Source: a bacterium (GTDB taxonomy: Bacteria > Bacteroidota > Bacteroidia > B-17B0 > Aurantibacillaceae). From it: 49,032 bases of DNA. Where the stretch lies: assembly GCA_029945625.1 (NCBI GenBank), contig JAQSCW010000008.1, forward strand, positions 1-49,032, read 5' to 3'. The translations under genes were made by a program, and so were the position numbers. The notes beneath the pieces were generated by a model that did no database searches, was not told the DNA's origin, and saw only the letters and a list, made by a program, of their open reading frames with translations. Positions 8,917-18,844 of this stretch are shown in pieces. Within the stretch, counting starts at the first letter, position 1, and each line of letters starts with the position of its first letter.

Positions 8917-10428
8917 TTGTCAAATTCTTTAAAAAATTTAGCGGGACAAACGGTGGTATACGGACTCGGAACCATTCTTCCGCGCTTGTTGAATTATTTA
9001 CTCACCCCGCTTCTCACTTATACTTTTAAACCGGCCGAATTTGGTATCAACAGTGAGATCTTCGCCTACATCGCATTTTTGAATATTATTTTCATTTACG
9101 GAATGGAAACCACCTTTTTTAATTTTAATTCTAAAAATGAAAACAAAGAAGAAGTGTTCAATACCTCCTTCTCCTCACTAATCACAACCACCGTTATTTT
9201 AAGTCTGCCCTTTTTACTGTTTGCCCCACAGATTGCCGAACTCATGTCGACCCCGAATGCTAGGTATCTTCCTGTATTTATTGTGTGGAGCGTGTTGATC
9301 ATTGCCAGCGATGCTTTTGCGGCTATCCCCTATGCACGCTTGCGATCAGAAAATAAGGCGCTTAAATTTTCGCTCTTAAAACTCACCAACATTGTGGTGA
9401 ATCTCCTCATTACTGTTTTCTTTTTAGTGGTGTGTAAAACAAGTTACGATAAGGAGGAAACAAATTTTTACGCCCTCCTTTACAATCCTGAGATTGGCAT
9501 AGGGTATGTGTTTCTCGCCACCTTGATTGCGAACCTCATTTCTATTTTACTCCTGAGCAAACAAATAGCCCGTTTTAAATTTGGTTTCAACATGGAACTA
9601 TTTAAAGAAATGTTGAGGTACACCTGGCCTTTAATCATTTTAGGACTAGCAGGTAACATTAACGATACGGCCGACCGTGTGATGATTAAATGGTTGGTGC
9701 CCGACAAAGTGGAAGCTCAGAACGCCCAGGGAGTCTATGGCGCGTGTTACAAAATTGCCATTTTGATGAATATTTTTATTCAGGCTTTTCGGTTTGCGGC
9801 CGAACCTTTTTTCTTTAATAAGGCAAAAGATAAGGACTCAAAAATCATGTACGCCGTGGTGATGAAGTATTTTGTCATATTTTGTCTGCTCCTATTTTTG
9901 GGAACCGTATTGAATCTCGATTGGATCAAATATTTTGTGGATGTGGAATACCGGGTGGGATTAAAAGTGGTTCCAATACTTCTCATCGCTTATTTGTGCC
10001 TTGGTGTGATGATCAATTTATCCATTTGGTTTAAATTGAGCGGGCAAACAAAATTTGGGGCGGTGATTTCTATTTTCGGAGCGGTGATCACCGTTGCCAT
10101 CAATTTTATTTTTGTACCTGAGTATTCTTACATGGCCTGTGCCTGGGCAACACTCCTAGCGTATTCAAGCATGATGGTATTGTCTTATGTGTTAGGACAA
10201 AGGTATTTTCCCATTAAATACAACGTGAGGGCCATTGGTGTTTATGCAGGAATTACCGTAGTTCTATACCTGATCACGCTATCTTATTCGGAGATGGATA
10301 ATGTGGTGATCAAGGTCATCCTTAATAATTTGTTGATACTGGTGTTTGTTTGGACGGTGTATAAACTTGAGATTTCTAACTTTAATAAATTAAGTACCAA
10401 TGTCGCTGCTCCAACTAAAAGTAATTAA
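8917..10428 (+). CDS. polysaccharide/oligosaccharide flippase (Wzx-like, MOP superfamily)
   Basis: A 503-residue membrane protein with about a dozen to fourteen hydrophobic segments spread over its length and few long soluble loops. The N-terminus ([20 protein letters not shown]) matches the start of polysaccharide-biosynthesis flippases, which move undecaprenyl-linked sugar units across the inner membrane. The start is TTG (MSNSLKNL), preceded by AAAGG. Its last 29 bases overlap the dUTPase gene in another frame, so the two are probably co-transcribed. Which glycan it carries cannot be told here. Confidence 0.88.
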   Translation: MSNSLKNLAGQTVVYGLGTILPRLLNYLLTPLLTYTFKPAEFGINSEIFAYIAFLNIIFIYGMETTFFNFNSKNENKEEVFNTSFSSLITTTVILSLPFLLFAPQIAELMSTPNARYLPVFIVWSVLIIASDAFAAIPYARLRSENKALKFSLLKLTNIVVNLLITVFFLVVCKTSYDKEETNFYALLYNPEIGIGYVFLATLIANLISILLLSKQIARFKFGFNMELFKEMLRYTWPLIILGLAGNINDTADRVMIKWLVPDKVEAQNAQGVYGACYKIAILMNIFIQAFRFAAEPFFFNKAKDKDSKIMYAVVMKYFVIFCLLLFLGTVLNLDWIKYFVDVEYRVGLKVVPILLIAYLCLGVMINLSIWFKLSGQTKFGAVISIFGAVITVAINFIFVPEYSYMACAWATLLAYSSMMVLSYVLGQRYFPIKYNVRAIGVYAGITVVLYLITLSYSEMDNVVIKVILNNLLILVFVWTVYKLEISNFNKLSTNVAAPTKSN

Positions 10429-10843
10429 TCACAGCAAACACCCACTGCCCGAGTATGCTACTGCTCTAGCGGCCGGACTCGATCTCAAAGCCAATTTGAC
10501 TGAGGCAATCACTTTAAAACCTCTGCAACGGCAATTGATCCCCACGGGATTGTTCATTGAATTGCCAGCCGGGTTTGAAGCGCAGATCAGACCCAGAAGC
10601 GGATTGGCATTTAAGAACGGGATCACGGTTCTGAATTCACCGGGCACTATTGATGCCGATTACAGAGGTGAAGTAAAAGTTTTATTGGTGAATTTATCGG
10701 AAACAGATTTTATTATTCAAGATGGGGAGCGCATTGCGCAATTGGTAGTGGCCAAACACGAACAAATAGCGTGGGTCTCGGTTGAGGAATTGGGGAGTTC
10801 TGATCGTGGTGCAGGAGGCTTTGGTAGTACGGGGAAGAAGTAG
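10400..10843 (+). CDS. dut: dUTP diphosphatase
   Basis: The 147-residue trimeric dUTPase, with all five motifs: AGLDL (25-29), RPRSGLA (64-70), [10 protein letters not shown] (82-91, catalytic Asp and uracil pocket), GERIAQLVV (109-117) and the C-terminal [10 protein letters not shown] (136-145), which closes over the active site. It hydrolyses dUTP to dUMP and pyrophosphate, keeping uracil out of DNA and feeding dTMP synthesis. Length is normal. It overlaps the end of the flippase gene by 29 bases. Confidence 0.98.
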   Translation: MSLLQLKVINHSKHPLPEYATALAAGLDLKANLTEAITLKPLQRQLIPTGLFIELPAGFEAQIRPRSGLAFKNGITVLNSPGTIDADYRGEVKVLLVNLSETDFIIQDGERIAQLVVAKHEQIAWVSVEELGSSDRGAGGFGSTGKK

Positions 10844-10926
10844 GAAGAGAATATCCTGCGTATGTGCACTATGAAAATGCTACCATAAAAAACATTAAGG
10901 GCACTACTTAGAAAAACAAATATTAG

Positions 10927-11071
10927 GAGTGACCGCGTGAGGGATTGTAGCGGAAAGCCCGGAGGCCACGACTCTTCGTCGTGGCCGAGGACTTGGAGCG
11001 AAAAGCCCGACCGCCATGAAGAGAAGCTCTCCGTTTTATTGAAAGGCTTCTACTTCATGGGGGGCACGCCC
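10927..11071 (+). repeat. dispersed hairpin element, copy A (plus orientation)
   Basis: One of three related intergenic elements of about 145 bp. Order: GTGACCGCGTGAGGGATTG, then CGGAAAGCCCGG, a first hairpin whose 9-bp stem (10965-10973 with 10979-10987) is perfect, then GAGGACTTGGAGCG, AAAGCCCGACC, a second longer hairpin opened by CCATGAAG and closed by CTTCATGG, and a GGGCACGCCC end. The flanking words are shared with copies B (44143) and C (45710), whereas the hairpin sequences differ. Confidence 0.85.
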
Positions 11072-11119
11072 AAGAAAAATAAAAAGCACTGCCTCCCTAT
11101 ATTAGATAGGATATTTGTA

Positions 11120-11824
11120 TCAATGCAAAGAAATGATCCCCCACATACGGCCGGTGAGTCCTTTATCGCGCCGGTAACTGAAAAAATCATCTTCAAACGT
11201 ACAACGATTCATCTTCCAGATGTTTTTTGTGGGAATATGGTTTTGGGCAAGAACAAATTCGTTGCATTTTATCAAATCTATTTTATTTTCATGCCAGCAA
11301 GTTTCAGGAAATCCTGCATCCTGAAATTGTTTGATCACGTCGTTTCCTACTTCAAAGTTTTTTTGTGAGATGCCTTGTCCAATCGCCACTTGAATTGAGT
11401 CGAGGTGCGCACCCAGCTTAAGCATTTCTGAGATAGTGGAACTTACAATTTTGGCGCAAGTTCCCCGCCACCCAGCGTGTGCAGCACCAATCACCGCATG
11501 GGTCTTGTCGTAAAATAAAATGGGATAACAATCGGCAACACTCACGGCAAGCACCCGATTTTTTTTATTTGTAACAAGTGCATCGCCGGTTTGGGATCCT
11601 TTTTCAGCCTGGCAAACCGTGGTTCCATGTACTTGTTTAAGAGTGCATAAATTATCGGCAGAGAGGCGTAATTGTTGCAGGGCTTTTTCGCGGTTGTGTT
11701 CGATATTAATTTTTAGATCTGCGGTGCCGCCCAGATTCATAGATTCAAACGGCGAAGAGGAGACGCCCAGATGACGGGTGGAAAACCCATGACTACATGA
11801 TATGTTATCGGCTTTGAGCCACAT
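11120..11824 (-). CDS. pgeF: PgeF/YfiH family purine nucleoside phosphorylase (laccase-like LACC1 family)
   Basis: A 234-residue cytosolic protein of the DUF152 fold. The zinc ligands are His66 in KQVHG, Cys99 in VADCYP and His116 in HAGWRG, all in the expected order. Members were long annotated as polyphenol oxidase; experimental work on the family shows adenosine/inosine phosphorylase and deaminase activity, and E. coli YfiH also acts in peptidoglycan precursor editing. Its ATG overlaps the TGA of pyruvate kinase by one base (TGATG), so it is translationally coupled to it. Confidence 0.9.
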   Translation of the reverse strand: MWLKADNISCSHGFSTRHLGVSSSPFESMNLGGTADLKINIEHNREKALQQLRLSADNLCTLKQVHGTTVCQAEKGSQTGDALVTNKKNRVLAVSVADCYPILFYDKTHAVIGAAHAGWRGTCAKIVSSTISEMLKLGAHLDSIQVAIGQGISQKNFEVGNDVIKQFQDAGFPETCWHENKIDLIKCNEFVLAQNHIPTKNIWKMNRCTFEDDFFSYRRDKGLTGRMWGIISLH

Positions 11825-13254
11825 CAGTTAATATAACTTAACTTCATCATATTGGTTCTTCCTTTCTCATTCATGGGCATACTGGCAATATTAATCACAA
11901 GGTCATCGTCTTTCACCAATCCCGCTTTCTTAATAATATTTTTAAGATCGTTGATGGTTTGATCGGTGCTTTCATATTTATCATAATAGTAACCACGCAC
12001 GCCCCATACTAAACTCAAGGTGGTGAGCAAAGAACGGTTATCGGTAAAGATTAGAATGGGTGCTTTAGGACGGTGACTCGATAGTTTAAAGGCTGTATAC
12101 CCGCTATTGGTCATGCTCACCAGGGCCATAGCACCTGCATGGTGTGCCAATGCACAGGCATTAAAACAAATACTGTCGGTAATGTAGGTGATTGTTTTTA
12201 TTTGAGGCGTGTGTTCTTTGTAATAAATAGTATCGAGTTCCTCCACTTCGGTAATAATTTTGCGCATCATTTCAATTACTTTCACCGGAAATTTTCCGAC
12301 AGACGTTTCTGCACTCAACATCACCGCATCGGCTCCGTCCATCACTGCGTTGGCCACATCGTTAACTTCGGCGCGGGTGGGGGTATAACTCGTGATCATG
12401 CTTTCCATCATTTGGGTAGCAATAATTACCGGTTTGCCAATTTGAATGCATTTGTTCACAATCATTTTTTGCAACAGCGGAACGCGCTCCATTGGCAATT
12501 CTACGCCCAGGTCGCCGCGGGCCACCATAATGCCGTCGGTAACGTCAATGATATTATCAATTTCATTAATGGCTTCCGGTTTTTCAATTTTGGCGATCAC
12601 GCGGGCGCGTTTGCCCTTGCTGCGAATGATGTCTTTCAACTCCACAATGTCGGTGACACTTCTTACAAACGATAATCCTATCCAGTCAAAATCATGTTCC
12701 AGGGCAAAATCAAGATCGCGCAGATCTTTTACGGTTAAACAGGGAAGAGAAATTTTTGTATTGGGTAAATTCACTCCTTTTTTGGAGGATAAATGTCCGC
12801 CAACCTTAATAAGGCATCTCACATTATCTTTCCCGTTGGTCTCCAGTACTTCCAACTGAATCTTTCCATCATCAATCAAAACAATCTCGCCAACTTTTAC
12901 ATCTTGTGGAAATTGAGGATAGGTAATGTAAATGACTTTTTCGTCGCCTTCCATTTCCTTGGTGGTGATGTTGATGGTTTCACCGTTCGCTAATTCGGCG
13001 CTGTTATTTTTTACCAGCCCTATTCGGAGTTTCGGTCCCTGTAAGTCAGCGAGAATTCCCACGTGACGGTTGAGTTTCAAGTTGAGTTCGCGAATATTAG
13101 CGGTGGTTTTTAAAACGGCATCGTAGTCGCCATGTGAGAAATTGATGCGACAGATATCGAGACCCTGGTTAAACATTTGTTCGAGCACAGCGATATCGGC
13201 TGTAGCAGGACCCATTGTAGCTACTATCTTGGTATGATTAAATATTCTTTTCAT
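11824..13254 (-). CDS. pyk: pyruvate kinase
   Basis: A 476-residue type II pyruvate kinase converting phosphoenolpyruvate and ADP to pyruvate and ATP, the last step of glycolysis. Visible signatures are TKIVATMGPAT (8-18), the IAKIEKPEAI active-site segment, MVARGDLGVE for metal and phosphate binding, and TRAEVNDVANAV downstream. The C-terminal domain (about 350-476) is the usual allosteric site domain. It heads a two-gene unit with pgeF. Confidence 0.98.
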   Translation of the reverse strand: MKRIFNHTKIVATMGPATADIAVLEQMFNQGLDICRINFSHGDYDAVLKTTANIRELNLKLNRHVGILADLQGPKLRIGLVKNNSAELANGETINITTKEMEGDEKVIYITYPQFPQDVKVGEIVLIDDGKIQLEVLETNGKDNVRCLIKVGGHLSSKKGVNLPNTKISLPCLTVKDLRDLDFALEHDFDWIGLSFVRSVTDIVELKDIIRSKGKRARVIAKIEKPEAINEIDNIIDVTDGIMVARGDLGVELPMERVPLLQKMIVNKCIQIGKPVIIATQMMESMITSYTPTRAEVNDVANAVMDGADAVMLSAETSVGKFPVKVIEMMRKIITEVEELDTIYYKEHTPQIKTITYITDSICFNACALAHHAGAMALVSMTNSGYTAFKLSSHRPKAPILIFTDNRSLLTTLSLVWGVRGYYYDKYESTDQTINDLKNIIKKAGLVKDDDLVINIASMPMNEKGRTNMMKLSYIN

Positions 13255-13523
13255 AAGAACCTTGCTAATTGATTGCCTAAGGTAAAGATTTGACGCGAGG
13301 ATTGGAAGTTAAATGAGGTGAAATGTATTGTTCTGTTTTTAAAAAAGATAAACCTGTTTTGGAAAACCGTAAAATGGGCCGGAAGCCGGAAAAAAAGATG
13401 AAGCGAGGAGCTTTGCATAGCGCGGCGCAAGTAGACTGAGGAATGGAGTTTATTTGTTTTGAATTGGCCGCAGTAGTACAAATGCTGCGGAGCCGGGAAT
13501 AGCTATGGGTAAACATCCCTATT

Positions 13524-15086
13524 TTATTTCTGAAGTATTATCTTATTTGAGTAGATCCTGATACCTGAATGATAGATATTAAGCAGGTAAATACCGTTCT
13601 TAAAGTCTGTGAGATTAATGTTTGATTCTGCGTCCAAGAGGGGGGCTTCGGTCATGTTCTCTCCTAAACTATTTTGAACGGTCATCCTGGTGTTGTCTCC
13701 AAAATGCAGCCCATCAATGCTGAGATGCACTATGCCCTGACTTGGGTTGGGCCAAAGTTTAATTGCATAATTTTCCTTTGCCCAGGAGGGAATTCCTGTG
13801 GCATAACAACCTATCGCATTGGGGTCACAGTAATTGGTATCGGTTTTGTAGAAAGTGAAGTAAACTGGGGCATTACTCGCCTCGTATGAAACTGAAGTAA
13901 AGGCTATCTGATTGTTCGAAGTGAGTATCATTCCATTTGGCTCCTCAACATTATTGCTGTCATTTCTATTATTGAAATACTTCTTCCACAACAAATTTCC
14001 ATCCTTATCAACCTTCATTATTCGAATGAATCCATTTTTACCGTAATAGTGGTTCATTAAAAAATCTATCTCTCCCGATACAATGAAGTTGCCATCTGCT
14101 AATTCTACTACATGAGTGTTTGCATTGTATACATCAAGGGTATCATATGTTTTACTAAAGATAATAGTGCCGTATCCGTCGAACTTAACTAATGAAGCAA
14201 GAGATTTCTTATAACTAGAATACAATATTTGGTCGCTAACCAAAACTCCTGCAGCAAGATAATTGTGGTCTCGCGTGCGTATCACTTCAACCAAATCGGA
14301 AAACAGTGGTCTGGTCTGGGGTGATCCAAACTTATTTATCAAAGTACCCAAACTATCCAAGATAAACAAAATGCCAAATGTATATGGGTTCCCTGTTTCA
14401 TAACCGGTAACAAAAATATTCTTGGTCACAGAATCTTGCAAAATACCCACGCCAATATTAACATAATCAAGGTTCGTAGTAGCAAATGCCTTGCTCCAAA
14501 TCTCATTTCCATTCGCATTTTTCTTCCTGACATTAACCGAGACCGTAGGATGATTATTATAACTGGGAGTATTCGTCTGGATTGCCCCGCAGATCAAAAA
14601 ACCGTTGTCTTCTGAAGGAGTCGCAGAAAAAAATGAAACATCTTGCCCATTGTTTCCATAACTTTTTCTTTGCCACAATGTATCCCCATTTAAATTAAAC
14701 TTAATAAAAACTCCTGCTTGTCTATTATTACTATCAACCACACTTAGAGCACTGTATAAATACCCCTTTGATTTGAGTAGCATCTGATACGAGCCAATCA
14801 TCGGAAGATAATTGAACTTATTGTTTCCATAACTTTTATGCCACAAATAATTTCCATTTGCATCAATACTTGCAACTGTTAACCTATTATGCAATTCGCC
14901 TCCGATGTATGCAGTTGCGGACCCTATCAATAGGAAGTTATTTGAATTAAGTTCAACAAGATCACGGCTAAAGCCATTTGTTGTACCAGGTAATGGAATA
15001 TTCTTTTGAACGAAGGTGGACTGCCCATCGAGATAATGGGAAAGAATTAGTGTGTGTATAAAAAAAATAATTCTTGAATATTTCAT
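13524..15086 (-). CDS. secreted protein with type IX secretion C-terminal sorting domain
   Basis: A 520-residue exported protein. The signal peptide is at 1-22 (MKYSRIIFFIHTLILSHYL...GQ). Residues about 30-430 read as repeated delivery of FKFNLNGDTLWQR / DKDGNLLWKKYF-like units, a beta-propeller-like pattern common in Bacteroidota surface proteins. From about residue 445 the sequence IKLWPNPSQGIVHLSI and a final GIYLLNIYH...NKIILQK form a type A T9SS sorting domain, which directs export through the type IX system and surface attachment. The ligand or enzymatic role is unknown. It stands alone between pyk and the transketolase region. Confidence 0.88.
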   Translation of the reverse strand: MKYSRIIFFIHTLILSHYLDGQSTFVQKNIPLPGTTNGFSRDLVELNSNNFLLIGSATAYIGGELHNRLTVASIDANGNYLWHKSYGNNKFNYLPMIGSYQMLLKSKGYLYSALSVVDSNNRQAGVFIKFNLNGDTLWQRKSYGNNGQDVSFFSATPSEDNGFLICGAIQTNTPSYNNHPTVSVNVRKKNANGNEIWSKAFATTNLDYVNIGVGILQDSVTKNIFVTGYETGNPYTFGILFILDSLGTLINKFGSPQTRPLFSDLVEVIRTRDHNYLAAGVLVSDQILYSSYKKSLASLVKFDGYGTIIFSKTYDTLDVYNANTHVVELADGNFIVSGEIDFLMNHYYGKNGFIRIMKVDKDGNLLWKKYFNNRNDSNNVEEPNGMILTSNNQIAFTSVSYEASNAPVYFTFYKTDTNYCDPNAIGCYATGIPSWAKENYAIKLWPNPSQGIVHLSIDGLHFGDNTRMTVQNSLGENMTEAPLLDAESNINLTDFKNGIYLLNIYHSGIRIYSNKIILQK

Positions 15087-15279
15087 TCCTTTGAAATTAC
15101 GATTATCTCTAATTGTGGCTTAAACGAAATCAGATTGTTTTCTTCGTCATCAACATACAAGACATTTGGAATTTGGTTATTTTCCATTTTGAATCATCGG
15201 GTAAAAGGAATGGATGCCGATGAACTAAGGTATGAAAAATATTAAGATGTAATAGTCCGGGAACCGGCGGCGAAGAAAA

Positions 15280-16233
15280 TCATTTCCGTTTCAGAACTGC
15301 TTCAACGGCAGCCACAATATTCACAGTATCTAAGCCATATTTGGTCATCAACTCATCGGGTGTTCCGCTTTCGCCAAAAGAATCATTTACGGCTACATAC
15401 TCCTGAGGGCAAGGCAAGCGGCGCACCAATAACTGCGCAACACTGTCGCCCAAACCACCGTTCATTTGATGTTCTTCGGCGGTGACCACACATTTGGTTT
15501 TTGACACTGATTTTAAAATGGCATTTTCGTCAAGCGGTTTAATAGTATGAATATTAATGATTTCTGCGCTGATGCCTTTTTCAGCTAATTTCTCTCCTGC
15601 TTCAATGGCTTTCCAAACCAAATGTCCAGTTGCTACAATGGTAACATCTGATCCTTCGTTTAAAAGAACGGCTTTTCCTATTTCAAAATTCTGGTCTGCC
15701 GGTGTAAAATTAGGAACTGCCGGGCGGCCGAAACGTAAATAGACAGGGCCCACATATTTTGCAATGGCAATGGTAGCGGCTTTGGTTTGGTTATAATCGC
15801 AGGGATTTATGACCACCATGTGTGGTAACATTTTCATGAGACCAAGATCTTCCAGAATTTGATGTGTCGCGCCATCTTCACCCAGAGTAAGTCCGGCATG
15901 TGAGGCACAGATCTTTACATTTTTTCCTGAATAGGCGATGCTCTGACGAATTTGATCGTACACTCTGCCCGTGCTGAAATTAGCAAAGGTACCGGTGAAG
16001 GGAATTTTGCCTCCAATGGTCAGTCCTGCTGCAATTCCCATCATATTGGCTTCGGCAATTCCTATTTGAAAAAAACGATCAGGATAATCCTTTTGAAAGG
16101 CATCCATCTTAAGCGAACCCGTAAGATCGGCGCAGAGTGCCACCACTTTGGGATTAGATTTTCCAAGTTCCGATAGACCGGCGCCAAAGCCCGAACGCGT
16201 ATCTTTTTTTTCTGTGTAGGTGTATTTTTTCAT
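15280..16233 (-). CDS. transketolase, C-terminal (pyrimidine-binding) subunit
   Basis: The second half of a split transketolase, 317 residues. It carries the pyrimidine-binding domain with the catalytic Glu in IGIAEANMMGIAAGL and the transketolase C-terminal domain. Together with the N-terminal half (17827-18675) it should transfer two-carbon units between ketose and aldose phosphates in the non-oxidative pentose phosphate pathway. Split transketolases are usually encoded side by side; here a von Willebrand A gene of 1.4 kb separates the halves. Alternative 1-deoxyxylulose-5-phosphate synthase is less likely because of the split and the length. Confidence 0.92.
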   Translation of the reverse strand: MKKYTYTEKKDTRSGFGAGLSELGKSNPKVVALCADLTGSLKMDAFQKDYPDRFFQIGIAEANMMGIAAGLTIGGKIPFTGTFANFSTGRVYDQIRQSIAYSGKNVKICASHAGLTLGEDGATHQILEDLGLMKMLPHMVVINPCDYNQTKAATIAIAKYVGPVYLRFGRPAVPNFTPADQNFEIGKAVLLNEGSDVTIVATGHLVWKAIEAGEKLAEKGISAEIINIHTIKPLDENAILKSVSKTKCVVTAEEHQMNGGLGDSVAQLLVRRLPCPQEYVAVNDSFGESGTPDELMTKYGLDTVNIVAAVEAVLKRK

Positions 16234-16411
16234 AAAAAGCAGGACGAATTTTAAAGTGCTAAACTACTAAAAAGCCTCATGTTTTGGGAGGAAAAAAGAC
16301 CTGAATTATCCATAAAAGCACAAGGTTTCAAACAATTTACGGGGAAGGACAGGGACGGTGTTTGAGAAATAAAGATTCTGCGCCTAAACGAAACAAGAAG
16401 TAGGCATGAAC

Positions 16412-17812
16412 CTACAGTAACTTCACAGTTAGCGGCGTCCCCGTCTTTACCTCAAAATTTCGTTCCACCGATTTTAGGGTCTCTTTGGCAAAATCGAGAC
16501 GGTAAACGGCCTTGTATTTGCCGGGTTGCAAGTAAATGATCTCATTTGGAAGTGTGGGGTCAAAATTACAGACCCACGTTACTGTTTTGCCATCGTCAAC
16601 ATAAATACTTCCAAAGCCGTTGCCCGGTTTATTAAATAAAACACTCCCGCTGGTTGGAATCTTAATGCTGTTTACACTGCTTTGTTTGATCTCAGCGTCT
16701 TTGATATAGATACGCGGAAGTGTAAGTACTTCGAGATCATATTTACCGACGATGTATTTCTCTGTTTTTCCGAAATCCTGTACGTTCAGTGTTTTCATGT
16801 CGTTGGCCTTACGCACAATGGTAGTGGGGAAATACTTATTAAATGTACCGTCAAGCTCCAATCGTAAAAAACCCTGAGGCGCATCGAGTGAAATAATATT
16901 GTGTCGGCCCTTTTCAATCAAAATATCTTTTTTTCCAACAGGCGGTATGGTGTGAACCGTTAGGTCGTACCTAAGATCGGGGTCAAGTACCAGCGTATCG
17001 GGATTACCACGATGATTGATAGTGTGCAGGTAATTGTATTTTACTTTGTTGGTTCCTGCTTCGTAAAAGGTCATATCCACATCGGTCTCACTGGCATTTT
17101 TTAGCAGATCCAATAAGTCCACCTGAACCGTTGTTTGTGAAATGGCCTCGGTGATCACGAGTTTGAGTACATCGGCAAAATTGGCCTCATTGCTTACGTC
17201 GTAATATTTTCCAACGCAGGAAAAGGCTTCTGCGAACTTCATGTCGAGGCCTACTCCTATCACAAAAGGACGAATAAAAATTCCTTTCTTCTGAAGTTCA
17301 GCGCTCACGGCACATGGATTTCCATTACACTCTTCAATACCATCGGTGATCAGAATCACAATGTTTCGGCAATTGTTACAAGGTGTAAAATCGTTCACCG
17401 ATTGACCCAGAGAATAGGCAATGGGAGTGGTGCCCAGAGGCTCCAAACGCTGAATGCGTTGTTTTATTTTAAGCGAATTTGTTTTGGCCTCGGCAAAGGC
17501 GACTTCGAGTTTGGTGTCCTCACAATTGCGGTCGGGCTTAAAAAAGGTGGTGTGCCCGTAACAGCGAAGCGCTAGTTGAAGGTCGGGAACATTTTTAAGA
17601 CTATCGAGAAAATCGCCCATCACTTTTTTAGCCACTTCAATTTTGATGTTGCTGTTCCAGGGAGCATACATGCTGTAGGAATCGTCGAAAATAAATAAGA
17701 TGCGGTTGGTGACTTGTGAATTAGAAATTAGAAATGAAAAATTAAAAATGAGAAACAGGAGAGTGACCCTATGCAGCCCGGCGCCCTTAATTCTTAATTT
17801 TCCATTTTTCAT
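16412..17812 (-). CDS. secreted von Willebrand factor A domain protein
   Basis: About 466 residues from the ATG at 17812. A hydrophobic export signal (LLFLIFNFSFLISNSQ) ends near residue 33. The vWA domain follows: the MIDAS motif DDSYS directly after the first strand (ILFIFDDSYSMYAP), the Thr loop GTTPIAYS and the third MIDAS Asp in ITDGIEECNG, so metal-dependent ligand binding is likely intact. The C-terminal half has beta-rich segments of unknown fold. An upstream in-frame start at 17905 would overlap the transketolase gene and is not used. The signal-peptide codons look like the AT-rich AATTAAAAATTA repeats found between genes. The function is unknown. Confidence 0.85.
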   Translation of the reverse strand: MKNGKLRIKGAGLHRVTLLFLIFNFSFLISNSQVTNRILFIFDDSYSMYAPWNSNIKIEVAKKVMGDFLDSLKNVPDLQLALRCYGHTTFFKPDRNCEDTKLEVAFAEAKTNSLKIKQRIQRLEPLGTTPIAYSLGQSVNDFTPCNNCRNIVILITDGIEECNGNPCAVSAELQKKGIFIRPFVIGVGLDMKFAEAFSCVGKYYDVSNEANFADVLKLVITEAISQTTVQVDLLDLLKNASETDVDMTFYEAGTNKVKYNYLHTINHRGNPDTLVLDPDLRYDLTVHTIPPVGKKDILIEKGRHNIISLDAPQGFLRLELDGTFNKYFPTTIVRKANDMKTLNVQDFGKTEKYIVGKYDLEVLTLPRIYIKDAEIKQSSVNSIKIPTSGSVLFNKPGNGFGSIYVDDGKTVTWVCNFDPTLPNEIIYLQPGKYKAVYRLDFAKETLKSVERNFEVKTGTPLTVKLL

Positions 17813-17826
17813 TTTGAATTGCTGAC

Positions 17827-18675
17827 CTAATAATCTCCGAGAGTCACCGGAAGCTGATCCAGCGCCTTTTTCAACTGCTCGTCGTTTGGAGCGGAACCGT
17901 GCCATTTATGGGTGCCCATCATAAAGTCAACCCCTGCGCCCATTTCGGTGTGCATAAGAATCATTACCGGTTTCCCCTTTCCGCTCAGGGTTTTGGCTTC
18001 TTGCAGTGAGGAGGTCACCGCCTCAAGATCATTCCCTTTTGGATTATCAATCACGGTCCAACCAAAGGCTTCAAATTTTGCTCTTAAATTTCCAAGAGGA
18101 AGTACTTTATCGACATCTCCGTCAATCTGTCTGCCGTTATAGTCAACTGTGGAAATCAGGTTATCCACCTTGTTTCCGGCCGCGTACATAGCAGCTTCCC
18201 AAATCTGTCCCTCTTGTAATTCGCCATCTCCGTGTAAACTGTAAACGATAGAGGCATCTTTGTTTAGTTTTTTTGCCAAAGCAGCACCAATGGCCACACT
18301 CATGCCTTGTCCCAGTGAACCACTGGCAATGCGCACGCCGGGCAGGTTTTCGTGCGTGGTGGGGTGACCTTGTAAACGAGAATTGAGTTTGCGAAAGGTT
18401 CTTAATTCCTCTACGGGAAAAAAGCCGTTGTGAGCCAGAACGCTGTAAAAAACGGGGCTAATATGGCCATTACTTAAAAAGAAAAGATCTTCATTTTTCC
18501 CGTCCATGGTGAAATTCCGGGGATCGTATTTCATGATGCTGCCATATAGCGCCACCAAATATTCCACGCAACCCAAAGAGCCGCCCGGATGACCCGAACT
18601 CACGGCATGCACCATTCTTACAATATCTCTGCGTACTTGCGCGCATAGTTTTTTTAAATCCTCTGTTTGTGCCAT
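17827..18675 (-). CDS. transketolase, N-terminal (thiamine diphosphate-binding) subunit
   Basis: The first half of the split transketolase, 282 residues. SSGHPGGSLG provides the conserved His-containing loop, and LHGDGELQEGQIWEA with DYNGRQID forms the GDG-N motif that binds the thiamine diphosphate and Mg ion. It must pair with the C-terminal subunit at 15280-16233 to form the active site. Its 3' end is 14 bases from the vWA gene start. A TAATTTTG box on the minus strand (18716-18723) lies 40 bases before the ATG. Confidence 0.93.
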   Translation of the reverse strand: MAQTEDLKKLCAQVRRDIVRMVHAVSSGHPGGSLGCVEYLVALYGSIMKYDPRNFTMDGKNEDLFFLSNGHISPVFYSVLAHNGFFPVEELRTFRKLNSRLQGHPTTHENLPGVRIASGSLGQGMSVAIGAALAKKLNKDASIVYSLHGDGELQEGQIWEAAMYAAGNKVDNLISTVDYNGRQIDGDVDKVLPLGNLRAKFEAFGWTVIDNPKGNDLEAVTSSLQEAKTLSGKGKPVMILMHTEMGAGVDFMMGTHKWHGSAPNDEQLKKALDQLPVTLGDY

Positions 18676-18824
18676 GTTGTTGTGAAAATTGATAGCGGGA
18701 GTGCTTTTCTTGCCGCAAAATTAGCATTCGGGGGCGGCTTGGAGGCCCAATGTTGATAATAAAGAGAGGATGTTAAAAACTATGATTTTTAGATTTATTA
18801 GGTTTCAGAAGGATTTGAGTTTAG

Positions 18825-18832
18825 TATATTTG
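18825..18832 (+). promoter_or_regulatory. -7 box (TATATTTG) of the lipoprotein gene
   Basis: A perfect TAnnTTTG, 12 bases before the ATG at 18845. It argues against the longer reading frame that would begin at 18770. No clear -33 TTTG at the right spacing. Confidence 0.55.
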
Positions 18833-18844
18833 CCTTTCGAAAAA

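Noticed and set aside
10937-11368. 143-residue plus-strand ORF
   Set aside because: It crosses the dispersed hairpin element and runs antisense to pgeF.
12139-12675. 178-residue plus-strand ORF, His/Asn/Phe-rich
   Set aside because: Antisense of pyruvate kinase; composition is typical of a shadow frame.
13255-13523. Small genes between pyk and the T9SS protein
   Set aside because: Overlapping short frames without start signals or recognisable motifs; only a small GC-rich inverted repeat (CCGCAG/CTGCGG near 13469-13490) is seen.
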